Shown: one piece after another, positions 16,470-25,774 of the stretch
Position numbering within the stretch: position 1 is the stretch's first letter
How the letters are laid out: every line of letters begins with the position of its first letter
Source: Shewanella sp. OPT22
GTDB taxonomy: Bacteria; Pseudomonadota; Gammaproteobacteria; Enterobacterales; Shewanellaceae
Direction of reading: 5' to 3'
Assembly: GCF_004168585.1 (NCBI RefSeq)
Contig: NZ_PGVH01000043.1
Location: forward strand, 382,755 to 446,754
Length of the DNA stretch: 64,000 bases
The notes under the pieces: model-generated
Told to the model about the DNA's origin: nothing
Seen by the model: the letters and a program-made list of their open reading frames with translations, nothing else
Database searches by the model: none
Position numbers and translations under genes: made by a program

Positions 16470-17687
16470 TCATTTCTTTTTTATAAACTTACAAGCGTCA
16501 TCAAATGATTTATAAAATGGGGATTCTTTTGTATAAATATTTTCAGCAAGTTGCAAAGGTGTTTTCCCATCTTGGTTAGTTTTTAACAATAAACTTTTTG
16601 CCACATTTTTATCCTGACAACTTGCAGGAACACCTTCAGATTTTGTGTATTTCAAAAGTGCAAATACCGCTTCAATTCTACCTTTTCTAGCCGCGAAATG
16701 AAGTGGCGTATTCAGGCGCTTATTTGCCAATCCAAGATCGACACCAGAGATAGAGCAACAGTGACGTAAGATGTCCGTTTTACCTAAAGTCACAGCGAGA
16801 TGAACACAAGATTCACCTGCACTACTTTGAAAATTTAACAAATCAGATTTACTTGTATCTGAACCATCCGCTGTTTTTCTTATTTCATCTAAAGCTGATT
16901 CAAAAAACGTTATCGATTTAGCAAATCTGACCAATTGATGAGACATCCTCTCACCGTAGGGATCAAATTCAAAATATGGAAGCGTTGGAAGTTTATCTAA
17001 AAGTGCAATTAACGCTTCACAGTTTTCAGCGACCATTACTTTTGCAACAACTGATAAACCCTGTGAACTTAAAAGCTCCGTAGCGATAGATTGTGTTAGT
17101 GAAACATCTGTTTCGCCTGCTTTTACTTTAAAAACTTCGTCTAGATATTGAGAAAAAATATTATTTCTACCCACTTTAATTACATTATCAATAATTCTCG
17201 GAAGTACTTCTTCTTTGGCCAGCGATACAGAATTAGAGTAAGCCGTTTTTAAGTCAGTATATTCTGTATATAACTCGTTGAGTTCTGCAATAAATGCAGT
17301 AATTTTCATTTGTAATTGTTTGGCTGGTCGATCTTTATCAGTAAATGAATTTAAGCTAGATAGTTGGAGTAAGATGCGCAATCTTCCAACTGATAAATCA
17401 TCACTCGTTGTTTTTATTTCATTGATTAATTTTAATAGGTTTGAAGTCAGCCCTTTAATATATTTACGCTCTTCGGAATTTTTCATTGAAGACAATATAT
17501 GTGTTTTTAAATTAGAGAGATCAACAGACAAATCAGGAACGTCATCACCACCAAGAGTTTTAAAATTCATTAAGTGGGAATTTAGAGTCGAATTAAGATC
17601 ATCTAAAGCCTTCGAAAACTGTTCGAACTCATCTGGTTGCTGAGGGGCTACAGAAACGGTGCCAACAGGAACTATTTGTTCAGCCAT
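16470..17687 (-). CDS. ankyrin-repeat protein
   Basis: About 405 residues. The N-terminal two thirds are helical and acidic with no recognised domain. The C-terminal third carries ankyrin repeats: SCVHLAVTLGKTDILRHCC, NTPLHFAARKGRIEAVFALLKY, and a final GKTPLQLAENIY. Ankyrin repeats mediate protein-protein contact and are frequent in effector proteins of host-associated bacteria; no secretion signal can be read here. ATG 17687 is chosen over the TTG at 17717; neither has a strong ribosome site. Neighbour of the CLCA_X protein, 53 bases away. Confidence 0.8.
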   Translation of the reverse strand: MAEQIVPVGTVSVAPQQPDEFEQFSKALDDLNSTLNSHLMNFKTLGGDDVPDLSVDLSNLKTHILSSMKNSEERKYIKGLTSNLLKLINEIKTTSDDLSVGRLRILLQLSSLNSFTDKDRPAKQLQMKITAFIAELNELYTEYTDLKTAYSNSVSLAKEEVLPRIIDNVIKVGRNNIFSQYLDEVFKVKAGETDVSLTQSIATELLSSQGLSVVAKVMVAENCEALIALLDKLPTLPYFEFDPYGERMSHQLVRFAKSITFFESALDEIRKTADGSDTSKSDLLNFQSSAGESCVHLAVTLGKTDILRHCCSISGVDLGLANKRLNTPLHFAARKGRIEAVFALLKYTKSEGVPASCQDKNVAKSLLLKTNQDGKTPLQLAENIYTKESPFYKSFDDACKFIKKK

Positions 17688-17737
17688 ATCAAACACTGTA
17701 TTAGGATTTGTGAACAATTTTATAACAAGTAGACCCC

Positions 17738-17774
17738 TATCCAGATTAAATTTTGTTAATCAAAATCTGGATAG
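17738..17774. repeat. intergenic inverted repeat downstream of the acyltransferase
   Basis: CTATCCAGATT/AATCTGGATAG arms (17738-17748, 17764-17774), with an inner TTTTG/CAAAA pair. It follows the stop of the acyltransferase gene by 10 bases and may end transcription, but no T-run follows on either strand. Confidence 0.4.
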
Positions 17775-17784
17775 GATTGTAACG

Positions 17785-18741
17785 TTAAGCGGCTTTTTTG
17801 AATTTTGTATAGACTGGCTTGAATCCTTCTGGTCGAGATTTAAGCACTTTTAAAAACCACATATATTGCTCAGGGTAAGCACGGATACTATCTTCTACCA
17901 TTTTGTTGAGCGCTTCTGCTTCGGTGTACTTACATTCAACACAAGATAAGTCGTACGCTTCCATGACACAAAGTTTAAAGCAATGTTCTTTTCGGTCGTA
18001 ACCAATTTTTACAGGTAGCACTTCTGCATTTCCAGCCTTTGCAAGACGGGATACCACTGGTAACGTCGCTTTCATCGTTCCAAAGAATGGGGCAAAGACA
18101 CTTTGTTTAGGCCCAAGATCTTCGTCTGGTAAGTAAAAAAAACTATTTCCTTTTTTAAGTTCACCAAGCAATGCACGAATACCGGCTTCTCGTTTATAGA
18201 CGTTACCACCTCGGCTACTTCTTATTTTTAAGCTAAACCAATGAAATAGTGGGTTACGATGTGCCTTTGCCATTGCCACCATTGGTAACTCAAGGTTTAG
18301 ACGTAAACCGGCATGCTCAACGCCCCAAACATGCGGAAGAATAAACATAATGGGTTTACCTTGCGCTCTCGCTTTATGAATATTCTCTACACCAGATAAC
18401 TTAACTCGTCTTCTCAAGGTTCTTTCTGAGCAACAAAGCAATTCAGCTTGAGCAACCAACGTCATTACAAACTGTTCAATATTCGTAGCTAAGAGTGAAT
18501 CGATTTCTTCAGCAGATTTTTCAGGGAAGCATGTCTCTAGATTTTGTTTAGCGATTCTTAATTGTTTCTTAGCGAGCTTTTTTACTAGACGTGAAACTGC
18601 ACAAGCAATAGGTTGGCGGATAGCTGCTGGAAGAAGCCCTAAAAGAAATAAAACCGAAATACCTACCCAAGTAGGCCAAAGTTTTGGATGGCAAAGTCCA
18701 TAATGAAATTTACAGCAAAAAGTTTTATTTTTTCCTGACAA
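17785..18741 (-). CDS. lpxM: lipid A acyltransferase (LpxM-like)
   Basis: 318 residues, the family length. It carries HPKLWPTWVGI at the start (the LpxM-type N-terminus), a membrane helix near residues 25-45, the HX4(D/E) catalytic motif as HVWGVE in FILPHVWGVEHAGL, then FYLPDEDLGPKQSVFAPFFG and YPEQYMWFLKVLKSRPEG. Late acyltransferases transfer a secondary acyl chain to Kdo2-lipid IVA at the inner membrane. LpxM (second chain) is favoured over LpxL by the DLGP/PEQYMW context, moderately sure. The start is TTG 18741 with AAGGTG 7 bases upstream; the homologous N-terminus supports it. Confidence 0.85.
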   Translation of the reverse strand: MSGKNKTFCCKFHYGLCHPKLWPTWVGISVLFLLGLLPAAIRQPIACAVSRLVKKLAKKQLRIAKQNLETCFPEKSAEEIDSLLATNIEQFVMTLVAQAELLCCSERTLRRRVKLSGVENIHKARAQGKPIMFILPHVWGVEHAGLRLNLELPMVAMAKAHRNPLFHWFSLKIRSSRGGNVYKREAGIRALLGELKKGNSFFYLPDEDLGPKQSVFAPFFGTMKATLPVVSRLAKAGNAEVLPVKIGYDRKEHCFKLCVMEAYDLSCVECKYTEAEALNKMVEDSIRAYPEQYMWFLKVLKSRPEGFKPVYTKFKKAA

Positions 18742-18821
18742 AATGTAGCACCTTATAACTCGAATAGTTCAAGTTCCATCATTTAAAATCGATCCTTGAA
18801 ATTCATATTTATTATTATGTG

Positions 18822-18858
18822 TTCCATTTTTGTAAACCGTGTGTTTATAAAAATGGAA
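18822..18858. promoter_or_regulatory. inverted repeat between divergent acyltransferase and oxygenase genes
   Basis: TTCCATTTTT (18822-18831) and AAAAATGGAA (18849-18858), with inner TAAA/TTTA pairs. In the 252-bp divergent promoter region, so an operator or leader hairpin; no gene ends here. Confidence 0.4.
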
Positions 18859-18993
18859 TATTGTCAGTATAGCGATTTTGGACTCAAGATTCATCCCCAA
18901 AGTTCATACTAAATTCCTAGGAAAATAATAAATTTTGTTAACAGTAAAATAAGATTAAAATAACCTTTCGATTTATAAACAGTTTTAATCATC

Positions 18994-20121
18994 ATGAACC
19001 AATTAAATTTTGATATTAATTTTTTTGTAGATAATATCTGGCAAAAAAAGCCAATAGTTATTAAAAAAGGCATAAGGAATTTTAATGACCCAATTTCTCC
19101 AGAAGAGTTAGCAGGTCTAGCTATGGAGTCCGATGTTGCTTCAAGAGTCGTAGTAACAAAGGGGGACGATTGGGAAATTGTTCATGGCCCTTTTGAAGAT
19201 TATGAGACATTTGGTGAGCAAGGCTGGCAACTTTTGGTTCAGGCTGCTAACCACTGGCATGAAGCATCTACAAACTTTACAGAGGCCTTTCGATTTTTAC
19301 CAGACTGGCGATTTGATGATTTAATGGTTTCTTTCGCAGCAGTGAATGGTGGTGTGGGCCCACATATTGACAATTACGATGTCTTTATCATTCAAGGTTC
19401 AGGAAAGCGACATTGGAAAGTTGGTAATAAAGGGAAACATAAACCAAGACATAATGATCCTCAGTCTGCACTTGTTGAAGACTTCACTCCAATAATCGAT
19501 GAAACACTGGAACCTGGTGACATCCTGTACATTCCTCCAGGTTTTCCCCATTCAGGCACGACACTGGAAAACTCAATGAGTTACTCTCTTGGCTATCGGG
19601 CACCTAGCCAACAAGAGCTATTTAACGATCTTGCTGACTTTTTAATGGATAATGAGTTAGGTAAACAGAGATATGAATCAACAATCAAGGCTACTGGAAA
19701 AGGAGCGGTAGGTCGTTCGGAACAGGTAGATTTGATGCAACTCATTTCTGATTTTGTTAATACTCCAGAGAATCATCAAGCTGCTTTAGGTACGCTACTG
19801 AGTAAGAATAGATTTGAGTTGGACATCAGCCCGGACGATTCCATTGAAGCTGAAGACATTATTTCGTCTATCAATGATGGATGTGACTTTACTCGCATTG
19901 GTGGTTTGAAAGTGCTTTGCCTTGAACAAGACTGTCAGCGTAGACTATTCGTTGACGGCGAAAGCTACTCTTTTAACCAGACTTCAGAAGAGATCCTAGC
20001 TTATTTATCTGATCACTTAGTATTGGAGAATGATTGGCTCAAAGAACAGGTTAAGGATAATGAGTTGTTGGACTTTTTAACTCAAATGTTTCAGCTCGGG
20101 TATGTTTATGTCCAAGAATAA
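18994..20121 (+). CDS. roxA: ribosomal protein uL16 3-hydroxylase (JmjC oxygenase)
   Basis: 375 residues, full length. A cupin/JmjC Fe(II)- and 2-oxoglutarate-dependent oxygenase: iron ligands His124 and Asp126 (GPHIDNYDVF) and His186 (PPGFPHSGTT), positions within one residue of E. coli YcfD/RoxA. The C-terminal winged-helix part is present (SEEILAYLSDHLVL). RoxA hydroxylates an arginine of uL16 in the large ribosomal subunit. ATG 18994. It is transcribed alone, divergent from the acyltransferase gene, and shares a bidirectional terminator with the DUF4826 gene. Confidence 0.92.
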   Translation: MNQLNFDINFFVDNIWQKKPIVIKKGIRNFNDPISPEELAGLAMESDVASRVVVTKGDDWEIVHGPFEDYETFGEQGWQLLVQAANHWHEASTNFTEAFRFLPDWRFDDLMVSFAAVNGGVGPHIDNYDVFIIQGSGKRHWKVGNKGKHKPRHNDPQSALVEDFTPIIDETLEPGDILYIPPGFPHSGTTLENSMSYSLGYRAPSQQELFNDLADFLMDNELGKQRYESTIKATGKGAVGRSEQVDLMQLISDFVNTPENHQAALGTLLSKNRFELDISPDDSIEAEDIISSINDGCDFTRIGGLKVLCLEQDCQRRLFVDGESYSFNQTSEEILAYLSDHLVLENDWLKEQVKDNELLDFLTQMFQLGYVYVQE

Positions 20122-20136
20122 GCATTAATCAACACA

Positions 20137-20170
20137 GATTAAAAAAGAGGCTCATCACCTCTTTTTAATC
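20137..20170. terminator. bidirectional terminator
   Basis: GATTAAAAAAGAGG ... CCTCTTTTTAATC hairpin with T-runs on both strands, between convergent roxA and the DUF4826 gene. Confidence 0.8.
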
Positions 20171-20184
20171 ATATGGGAGAAAAA

Positions 20185-20664
20185 TTAGTTCTCGCCCCAC
20201 AATTTATCATCTTCTTGCATCTGATAAAGGCTCTGAGCACGTGAAATAAGCAAGTCAGCATACTTAGCTTGTGTTGCATCACGTGTTACACCTGAACGAA
20301 TCAAGTTTTCAGCCTTTAATTGCCAGGTCATTGAAAAGTGACGAACAGCTTCACGAGCAGTTTTAGCAACATTCACGTCAACCATATCTGATGGTAAGTC
20401 GCCAGACATTACCCAATATGTTTTCTTACTAGGTTGCTTAGACTCCATCTTCCAAACCGCCATATAAGGGGCTAGGTAACGACTTTCTTTATCAAGAACT
20501 TTACTTGGAATTACACCCTTTTCTGCCATGAATCGATTTGCTTTCTGAAACTGTGCTCGAATCCACTCAGCGCGCATTTGATCTAATTGCTCTGGAGTTG
20601 GCTCAGCCTGTTGTGTCTGCGCTTCAGCATTTAATTCTTCGTTTTTAATTTGCTCTTCAGCCAT
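20185..20664 (-). CDS. DUF4826 family protein
   Basis: About 159 residues. The core WIRAQFQKANRFMAEKGVIP, SRYLAPYMAVWKME, YWVMSGDLPSDM and REAVRHFSMTWQLKAENL is the DUF4826 signature of Shewanella and related marine gammaproteobacteria. The N-terminus is a glutamine- and glutamate-rich linker. ATG 20664 (MAEEQ) has AAGGA upstream and is preferred to the frame start at 20703. Function unknown; cytoplasmic by absence of signal or membrane segments. Confidence 0.8.
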   Translation of the reverse strand: MAEEQIKNEELNAEAQTQQAEPTPEQLDQMRAEWIRAQFQKANRFMAEKGVIPSKVLDKESRYLAPYMAVWKMESKQPSKKTYWVMSGDLPSDMVDVNVAKTAREAVRHFSMTWQLKAENLIRSGVTRDATQAKYADLLISRAQSLYQMQEDDKLWGEN

Positions 20665-20818
20665 TACTTCTATTCCTTGCTTATTACTGCTTGTTATAAC
20701 CATTAACGATAATGGAGTTTACGTGCATAAAACCATTATTTAACCAACTTAATAAAGTGGAAACCTATATTGCCACATGTATCAAAAATATTGCACATTT
20801 CATTTTGTTGAGACTATC

Positions 20819-20838
20819 GCGAAATGCTAAGGTTTCGC
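20819..20838. promoter_or_regulatory. inverted repeat upstream of leucine dehydrogenase
   Basis: GCGAAA (20819-20824) and TTTCGC (20833-20838), 71 bases before the dehydrogenase start. Short arms; a possible operator only. Confidence 0.3.
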
Positions 20839-20908
20839 AACAACAATAACAAGTAATCAAACAGAAAAATCTGTTGATGAATATAACTACAACATCGGAG
20901 ATAAAGTA

Positions 20909-21943
20909 GTGACAGTATTTAGTAATCTGTCTTTTGACGATCACGAGCAAGTCGTTTTCTGTCAGGATAAAGCAAGCGGTTTAAAAGCCATCATTGCAGT
21001 TCATAACACCAATCTTGGGCCTGCTGTTGGTGGTTGCCGCATGTGGAACTATGAATCAGATGAAGATGCAGTGAATGATGTGCTGCGCCTATCACGTGGT
21101 ATGACTTATAAGAATGCTTTAGCCGGTTTAACTATGGGTGGTGGCAAGTCCGTCATCATTGCAGACAAAAACAAAGTCGATCGTGAAAAGTTATTTAAAG
21201 CATTCGGCCGTGCAGTTCACCAGCTCAGTGGTAAATATTATTCAGCTGAAGATGTCGGCGTTTCAACGACTGATATCATGATTGCATTGCAGGAAACACC
21301 ATACATGGCCGGTCTTGAAGGCAAAAGTGGTGATCCGTCACCGTTTACGGCTTTAGGCACATATTTAGGTATAAAAGCCGCTGTAAAACATAAAAAAGGT
21401 TTGGATTCTCTAAAAGGCTTAAAAATCTCAGTTCAAGGTGTTGGACACGTAGGTTACTACCTTTGTAAACATCTTCATGAAGAAGGTGCAGAGTTGATTG
21501 TAACAGATATCAATCAAGATAATTTAAACCGTGTTGAACAGGACTTTAACGCAGTTGTTGTAGCACCAGAAGATATTTACAAACAAGACGTTGATATTTA
21601 TGCGCCTTGTGCTCTTGGTGCAACAATTAATGATCAAACACTTCCGCAATTAAAAGCTACAATTGTCGCTGGTTGTGCAAACAATCAACTTGCTGAAGCA
21701 CGTCATGGTGAGCGCTTGAAAGAAATGGGGATTTTGTTTGCACCTGATTATGTAATTAATGCTGGTGGCATAATTAATGTTTCTTTTGAACAAGATTATG
21801 ATGAGAAAAAAGCAACGACAAAAGTTGAAAAAATTTACGATACATTGCTAGAGATTTTCGTAAAATCTGATGAGCAAAACCGTACAACAAATGTAATTGC
21901 TGATGAGATGGCTCGTGAAATTATTGAAGCAGCCGCTAAATAA
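20909..21943 (+). CDS. leucine/valine dehydrogenase (Glu/Leu/Phe/Val family)
   Basis: 344 residues, the length of leucine dehydrogenases. Active-site lysines Lys68 (TYKNALAG) and Lys80 (MGGGKSVI) are at the positions known for bacterial leucine dehydrogenase; the NAD-binding fold follows (VQGVGHVGYYL, acidic D after strand two in IVTDIN), then APCALGATIN and VINAGGIINV. It deaminates branched-chain amino acids to 2-oxo acids with NAD+, first step of their degradation. GTG start at 20909 with GGAG 9 bases upstream. Own terminator downstream. Lrp-type control is possible but not shown. Confidence 0.9.
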   Translation: MTVFSNLSFDDHEQVVFCQDKASGLKAIIAVHNTNLGPAVGGCRMWNYESDEDAVNDVLRLSRGMTYKNALAGLTMGGGKSVIIADKNKVDREKLFKAFGRAVHQLSGKYYSAEDVGVSTTDIMIALQETPYMAGLEGKSGDPSPFTALGTYLGIKAAVKHKKGLDSLKGLKISVQGVGHVGYYLCKHLHEEGAELIVTDINQDNLNRVEQDFNAVVVAPEDIYKQDVDIYAPCALGATINDQTLPQLKATIVAGCANNQLAEARHGERLKEMGILFAPDYVINAGGIINVSFEQDYDEKKATTKVEKIYDTLLEIFVKSDEQNRTTNVIADEMAREIIEAAAK

Positions 21944-21963
21944 TTGTTAGTTCAGCGATATAG

Positions 21964-21993
21964 AAAGCCCTTCGATAAGTGAAGGGCTTTTTT
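21964..21993 (+). terminator. terminator of leucine dehydrogenase
   Basis: AAAGCCCTTC/GAAGGGCTTT hairpin followed by six Ts, 20 bases after the stop. Confidence 0.9.
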
Positions 21994-22046
21994 GTGTCTC
22001 ATTGTTCTCTACAATCCATTCATAGAAAAGTGAATCTGCGTAACGT

Positions 22047-23351
22047 TTAAACTTCGTTAGCAGGAACAGCAAATGCATCTGATTTAGTTTTATTCAAATG
22101 CATAATGGCCGCAATAAGCATACTCACTGATATAAAGATCATTGCAATCGCGGTTGCAATCGCAGCGCCTTCGATATCAAAAACGGGAATAAACAGCCAA
22201 TTTAAAACGCCATTGAGTAATGTGCCAATGATAAGTAATACGACGGTAAGATTTTGTTTGCCATTAAACTGCAACCAAGTAATTGTTCCTGTAGATAGAA
22301 TACAAACAATATAGCTAAAACATAATGTCAGTAGTGTTTGATAAGCCAGCTCAGTATCATGCCCATAATACGATAACGCTTCATGGCCATAAGCTATGAT
22401 GATAAGAAAAAAAGGTACAGCACAATATAGCGGTAGAGTTAGGCATTTTTTGAGTGTTTTAAGTATTTGCTCTCTGCTGCCATCTTGAACTGCAACGATT
22501 TTTATCGCAAGCAGATAAGCAAAACCATATTCTAAATCGAAAAAAATCCAACTAATTGTTTGAGCTGCGGCAAAGTGCCCTACTGCACCTTCACTCCCTA
22601 AAATTTCAATCATAAAAATATCAATTTTTTGTATTAAATATTGAGTTCCCGTTGCAATCATTAAGGGAATAGAGACTTGTAACCAATCTTTTTTTGCTTT
22701 GCTAAGCGCTATTTTATGTTTTGGAATTAAGTTTAAATTTTTTAATTTATAGAAATTGAATATTAACAGTCCGATAATCGTTACAAAAACAGCGGAAATA
22801 ACGTGATTATCATTAACCTCTTCCATAAAAAAAACGATGAATCCAAAGATACAACCACTAATGAGTCCATAGCCTAAAGAGTATGGTAAAACAGCCAGAT
22901 TAAGCTTATTTGCAGCTTGTAGTACACCACTTAACAAGCAGTAGATGGAGTAAACAGGCACGATCAAAACAGCGATCAATATTGAGTGATAATGACTTGT
23001 GTTAAATATTGCTACGTGCAAAAAATATAAAATTGCCATTATGGCTGCAATTACTATTGTTGCGAATATAATCAGCAATGAAAAAAACTTTACGTACTCC
23101 CAACTGGCATTACTCGTCTTACTCTTTATTTGATGGCTCAAAAATTTGGGCGCTGCTGCAGCCCCACCAATAGAAACAAATAGTGCAGAAAGATAAAAAA
23201 ATGCCTCAGCGACCTTAAAATCACCGTAATTTTCAGATCCAAGTTGTCTCGAATAAAAGATATTAACTAAAATAGTGACAATAGAACCAAGAATGATAAA
23301 TGCAATGAATTGCATATCCTTTATTGAATTCTTAGAAATAACTGAGCGCAC
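22047..23351 (-). CDS. Wzx-like polysaccharide flippase (MOP superfamily)
   Basis: 434 residues with about twelve membrane helices and no soluble domain. Features of the Wzx/MATE fold: GSENYGDFKVAEAFFYLSALFVSIGGAAAAPKFL after the first helix, and a later QKIDIFMIEILGSEGAVGHFAAA repeat (the second half of the pseudo-symmetry). Such proteins flip lipid-linked oligosaccharides across the inner membrane. No glycosyltransferase or polymerase genes lie nearby, so it is an orphan flippase; its glycan is unknown. It begins about 140 bases downstream of tRNA-Asp on the same strand, separated by that tRNA's terminator. Confidence 0.85.
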   Translation of the reverse strand: MRSVISKNSIKDMQFIAFIILGSIVTILVNIFYSRQLGSENYGDFKVAEAFFYLSALFVSIGGAAAAPKFLSHQIKSKTSNASWEYVKFFSLLIIFATIVIAAIMAILYFLHVAIFNTSHYHSILIAVLIVPVYSIYCLLSGVLQAANKLNLAVLPYSLGYGLISGCIFGFIVFFMEEVNDNHVISAVFVTIIGLLIFNFYKLKNLNLIPKHKIALSKAKKDWLQVSIPLMIATGTQYLIQKIDIFMIEILGSEGAVGHFAAAQTISWIFFDLEYGFAYLLAIKIVAVQDGSREQILKTLKKCLTLPLYCAVPFFLIIIAYGHEALSYYGHDTELAYQTLLTLCFSYIVCILSTGTITWLQFNGKQNLTVVLLIIGTLLNGVLNWLFIPVFDIEGAAIATAIAMIFISVSMLIAAIMHLNKTKSDAFAVPANEV

Positions 23352-23450
23352 TGAACTTCCCTTTTCTGCAGCCTTCTCAGAAAAGTATAGATGAGTTTAA
23401 ACGAATTAGATTTTGGATTAAGAGAGTTAGAGCTATTATTTTTTAAATAC

Positions 23451-23483
23451 AAAAAAGCCTCATCAAATGATGAGGCTTTTTTT
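23451..23483 (-). terminator. terminator downstream of tRNA-Asp
   Basis: AAAAAAGCCTCATCA/TGATGAGGCTTTTTT hairpin with T-runs on both strands; on the minus strand it follows tRNA-Asp by 9 bases. Confidence 0.85.
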
Positions 23484-23492
23484 GCTAAATAT

Positions 23493-23569
23493 TGGCGGAG
23501 CGGACGGGACTCGAACCCGCGACCCCCGGCGTGACAGGCCGGTATTCTAACCAACTGAACTACCGCTCC
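23493..23569 (-). tRNA. tRNA-Asp (anticodon GTC)
   Basis: 77-nt gene with encoded CCA end: acceptor GGAGCGG pairs CCGCTCC, D-loop AGTTCAGTTGGTTAGA, anticodon loop CTGTCAC (GTC), T-arm GCGGGTTCGAGTCCCGT. All four stems form. Own terminator downstream. Confidence 0.97.
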
Positions 23570-23669
23570 AATGGCAAAGAATATTACTGACGCAACTCAT
23601 AAAGGTCAAACACTTTTAACAATATAAACATTCAACTGAACAACTTTTATACACACAGTGTAAATACGT

Positions 23670-24983
23670 TTAATTTGATTTTTCTTCTGGTAGTGTCAAA
23701 TCAATCTCGTCCAATGTAATTGGAGCTTCATCGGCTAAGGAATCATTCATCGCTTCATTAAGTACATTCATCTCTGCAGCTCTCATCGCTACTTTCATAA
23801 TCTTACGTTTCCTCCAGTAGATAAAACCGACAACACATGCAATGATGATGATCAGATTGACAACTACTGCAGTCATAATAATACGTGACTTAGCACTTTC
23901 TTCTTTTTGTTTTGCTTCTTGAAGCTTAACCAGTGCAACTTCCGCTTCTGAAGGCCCTTTCTCTGGCGGCTCAAGTAAGCTAAATGATGAAGTAGGAAGT
24001 GAAATCATGATCTCTCGACCATCTTTGGTCGTTGTTACTGCTTTACCACTTAATGTGTAACTACCATATTTTGTGACTTTAGGAAGCTCAAGTCGCTCAT
24101 CTTCATTAAAAATATGATCAAGGATCAACTTATTTTTATAACCATTCGGGCCATGCAGATTATATTCGATATGTGTTTCATCAAGCTTAATATTATTGCT
24201 ATTAGCACTGATATTTAAACGATAAGGCAATACTGAATTTTCAGGTGGTGCAACAAGTTTTACTTCGATAGGGCTTGGTTCTAACCTAATTGGAAATGAA
24301 TATTCACGACTGAATACTTCATTACTCGCTTTTACCGCAAAAACATAATCTCCCCAAGGTAAATCTAAATCAAAATTACTTGTGAAGATCCCATCACCTG
24401 GAGCTTCATCTAATAACTTACCATTATCATGATAATCCCCTAGGCGCTTGAAACCAGAAGCAAAATTTTCCTGATCCGCTTTCTGAGCGCTTGTAACTGT
24501 CGCACGCCAATCCATTAATAGTTCCAAGCCAGGGATCTGCAGCAACTTGCCGTCGCCTTTTAAGTTCGCAGTAACTTTTATTGTCTCACCTTGATACAAA
24601 GGTTGTGGAAGTGGTTGTACTTCAATCTGAATATCACTGATCTTTTCGAGTTTTGACCCCGAAGCGATCCGACTTATCAATTGCCATGGACCAGCCATCG
24701 GCTCAGGTATATATACAATATCTCCGGTTATCCCATCCATCCACTTGACGTTTTCAGGATGTCGAGTTGAGTACCACTTTCTCCCATCAGGTAAAATAAT
24801 GATTGATGGCGGTGAACCATACTCTCTTTGGATGAATAAAGTGACATGTGACACCATATGATCAATACGAAATCGATTTTCTAATTCTTCAGCTGTGTTG
24901 AAATTGACAATCTTTGCTTGTGACACAGTCACAGGCAAAAAAAATAAGAAGGATGCAAGTATGCCAAATATTGCTTTGTTCAA
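23670..24983 (-). CDS. TIGR03503 family exported membrane protein
   Basis: About 437 residues: signal peptide (MNKAIFGILASFLFFLPVTVSQA), a beta-rich periplasmic part (DGRKWYSTRHPENVKWMDGITGDIVYIPEPMAGPW is the family hallmark), one membrane helix near the C-terminus (IIMTAVVVNLIIIIACVVGFIYW) and a cytoplasmic acidic tail. This is TIGR03503, typical of Vibrio, Shewanella and Alteromonas; function unknown. The start TTG 24983 has GGAGAG 7 bases upstream and puts the signal peptide at the N-terminus; GTG 25004 is the overlapping alternative. It follows dnaQ by 2 bases and is surely cotranscribed with it. Confidence 0.85.
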   Translation of the reverse strand: MNKAIFGILASFLFFLPVTVSQAKIVNFNTAEELENRFRIDHMVSHVTLFIQREYGSPPSIIILPDGRKWYSTRHPENVKWMDGITGDIVYIPEPMAGPWQLISRIASGSKLEKISDIQIEVQPLPQPLYQGETIKVTANLKGDGKLLQIPGLELLMDWRATVTSAQKADQENFASGFKRLGDYHDNGKLLDEAPGDGIFTSNFDLDLPWGDYVFAVKASNEVFSREYSFPIRLEPSPIEVKLVAPPENSVLPYRLNISANSNNIKLDETHIEYNLHGPNGYKNKLILDHIFNEDERLELPKVTKYGSYTLSGKAVTTTKDGREIMISLPTSSFSLLEPPEKGPSEAEVALVKLQEAKQKEESAKSRIIMTAVVVNLIIIIACVVGFIYWRKRKIMKVAMRAAEMNVLNEAMNDSLADEAPITLDEIDLTLPEEKSN

Positions 24984-24985
24984 CG

Positions 24986-25714
24986 TTAGTCTCTCCAGAC
25001 ACACTTACCTGCTTTAGCAACTATGTCGAGTCTTTCCTCATGCTTAAGTAATTCATCGGCACTTGCAGAGATGACTTTAAGACTTTCTCTATTTTCTGAT
25101 AATCTAACGATTCCACCTTTCCCTTCACCTTCAGAATCCGTTGATAAATTGAACTTTGTTTGCCCTCCCGTCATCAGTAAATAAACATCGGCAAGGATTT
25201 CAGCATCCAATAATGCGCCGTGAAGGGTTCGTCTAGAATTATCGATAAAGTAGCGCTTACATAAGGCGTCAAGATTGTTTTTCTGCCCTGGGTGTAAGTA
25301 TTTTGCGATGTCCAACGAATCCACTATGGTGCAAATATCAGTTGTTACTGGACCTTTAGGGTTAAGTAAAGAAAATTCATGATCCATAAATGAGATATCG
25401 AAGGGTGCATTATGAGCCACAATTTCTGCACCATCGATGAAATCAATAAACCCTTTCGCAACCTCATGGAAGCGTGGCTTATCAGAAACAAATTCATCCG
25501 TTATTCCGTGAACTCTCATTGCTTCTTCATCAATTAACTGACCAGGATTAATGTATTCGTGATAATGCCTGCCGGTTAGCTTTCGATTAACGACTTCCAC
25601 ACAACCTATTTCAATGATTCTGTGCCCCATGTAAATAGGACCACTAGACTGGTTCATACCTGTGGTTTCTGTATCAAGAATAATCTGGCGTGCCGCTTTA
25701 GAAACAATATTCAT
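24986..25714 (-). CDS. dnaQ: DNA polymerase III epsilon subunit (3'-5' proofreading)
   Basis: 242 residues with DEDDh exonuclease motifs: Asp14-Thr-Glu16 (ILDTETTG), [14 protein letters not shown], and [14 protein letters not shown]. The C-terminal stretch after residue 185 carries the region that binds the polymerase alpha subunit. It removes misincorporated bases during replication. It is divergent from rnhA with about 60 bases between, an arrangement conserved in gammaproteobacteria. Its end holds the ribosome site of the downstream TIGR03503 gene. Confidence 0.95.
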   Translation of the reverse strand: MNIVSKAARQIILDTETTGMNQSSGPIYMGHRIIEIGCVEVVNRKLTGRHYHEYINPGQLIDEEAMRVHGITDEFVSDKPRFHEVAKGFIDFIDGAEIVAHNAPFDISFMDHEFSLLNPKGPVTTDICTIVDSLDIAKYLHPGQKNNLDALCKRYFIDNSRRTLHGALLDAEILADVYLLMTGGQTKFNLSTDSEGEGKGGIVRLSENRESLKVISASADELLKHEERLDIVAKAGKCVWRD

Positions 25715-25774
25715 AGGATTTGTTATACCAAATTTGTATACTCATTATTAATTAATGAATATGGTAGCAATTTG

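Noticed and set aside
23321-23554. Minus-strand frame of 77 codons over tRNA-Asp
   Set aside because: It runs through the tRNA and the terminator; no protein features.
25622-25774. Extended N-terminus of RNase HI
   Set aside because: It overlaps dnaQ on the other strand, and the known RNase HI start matches ATG 25775.
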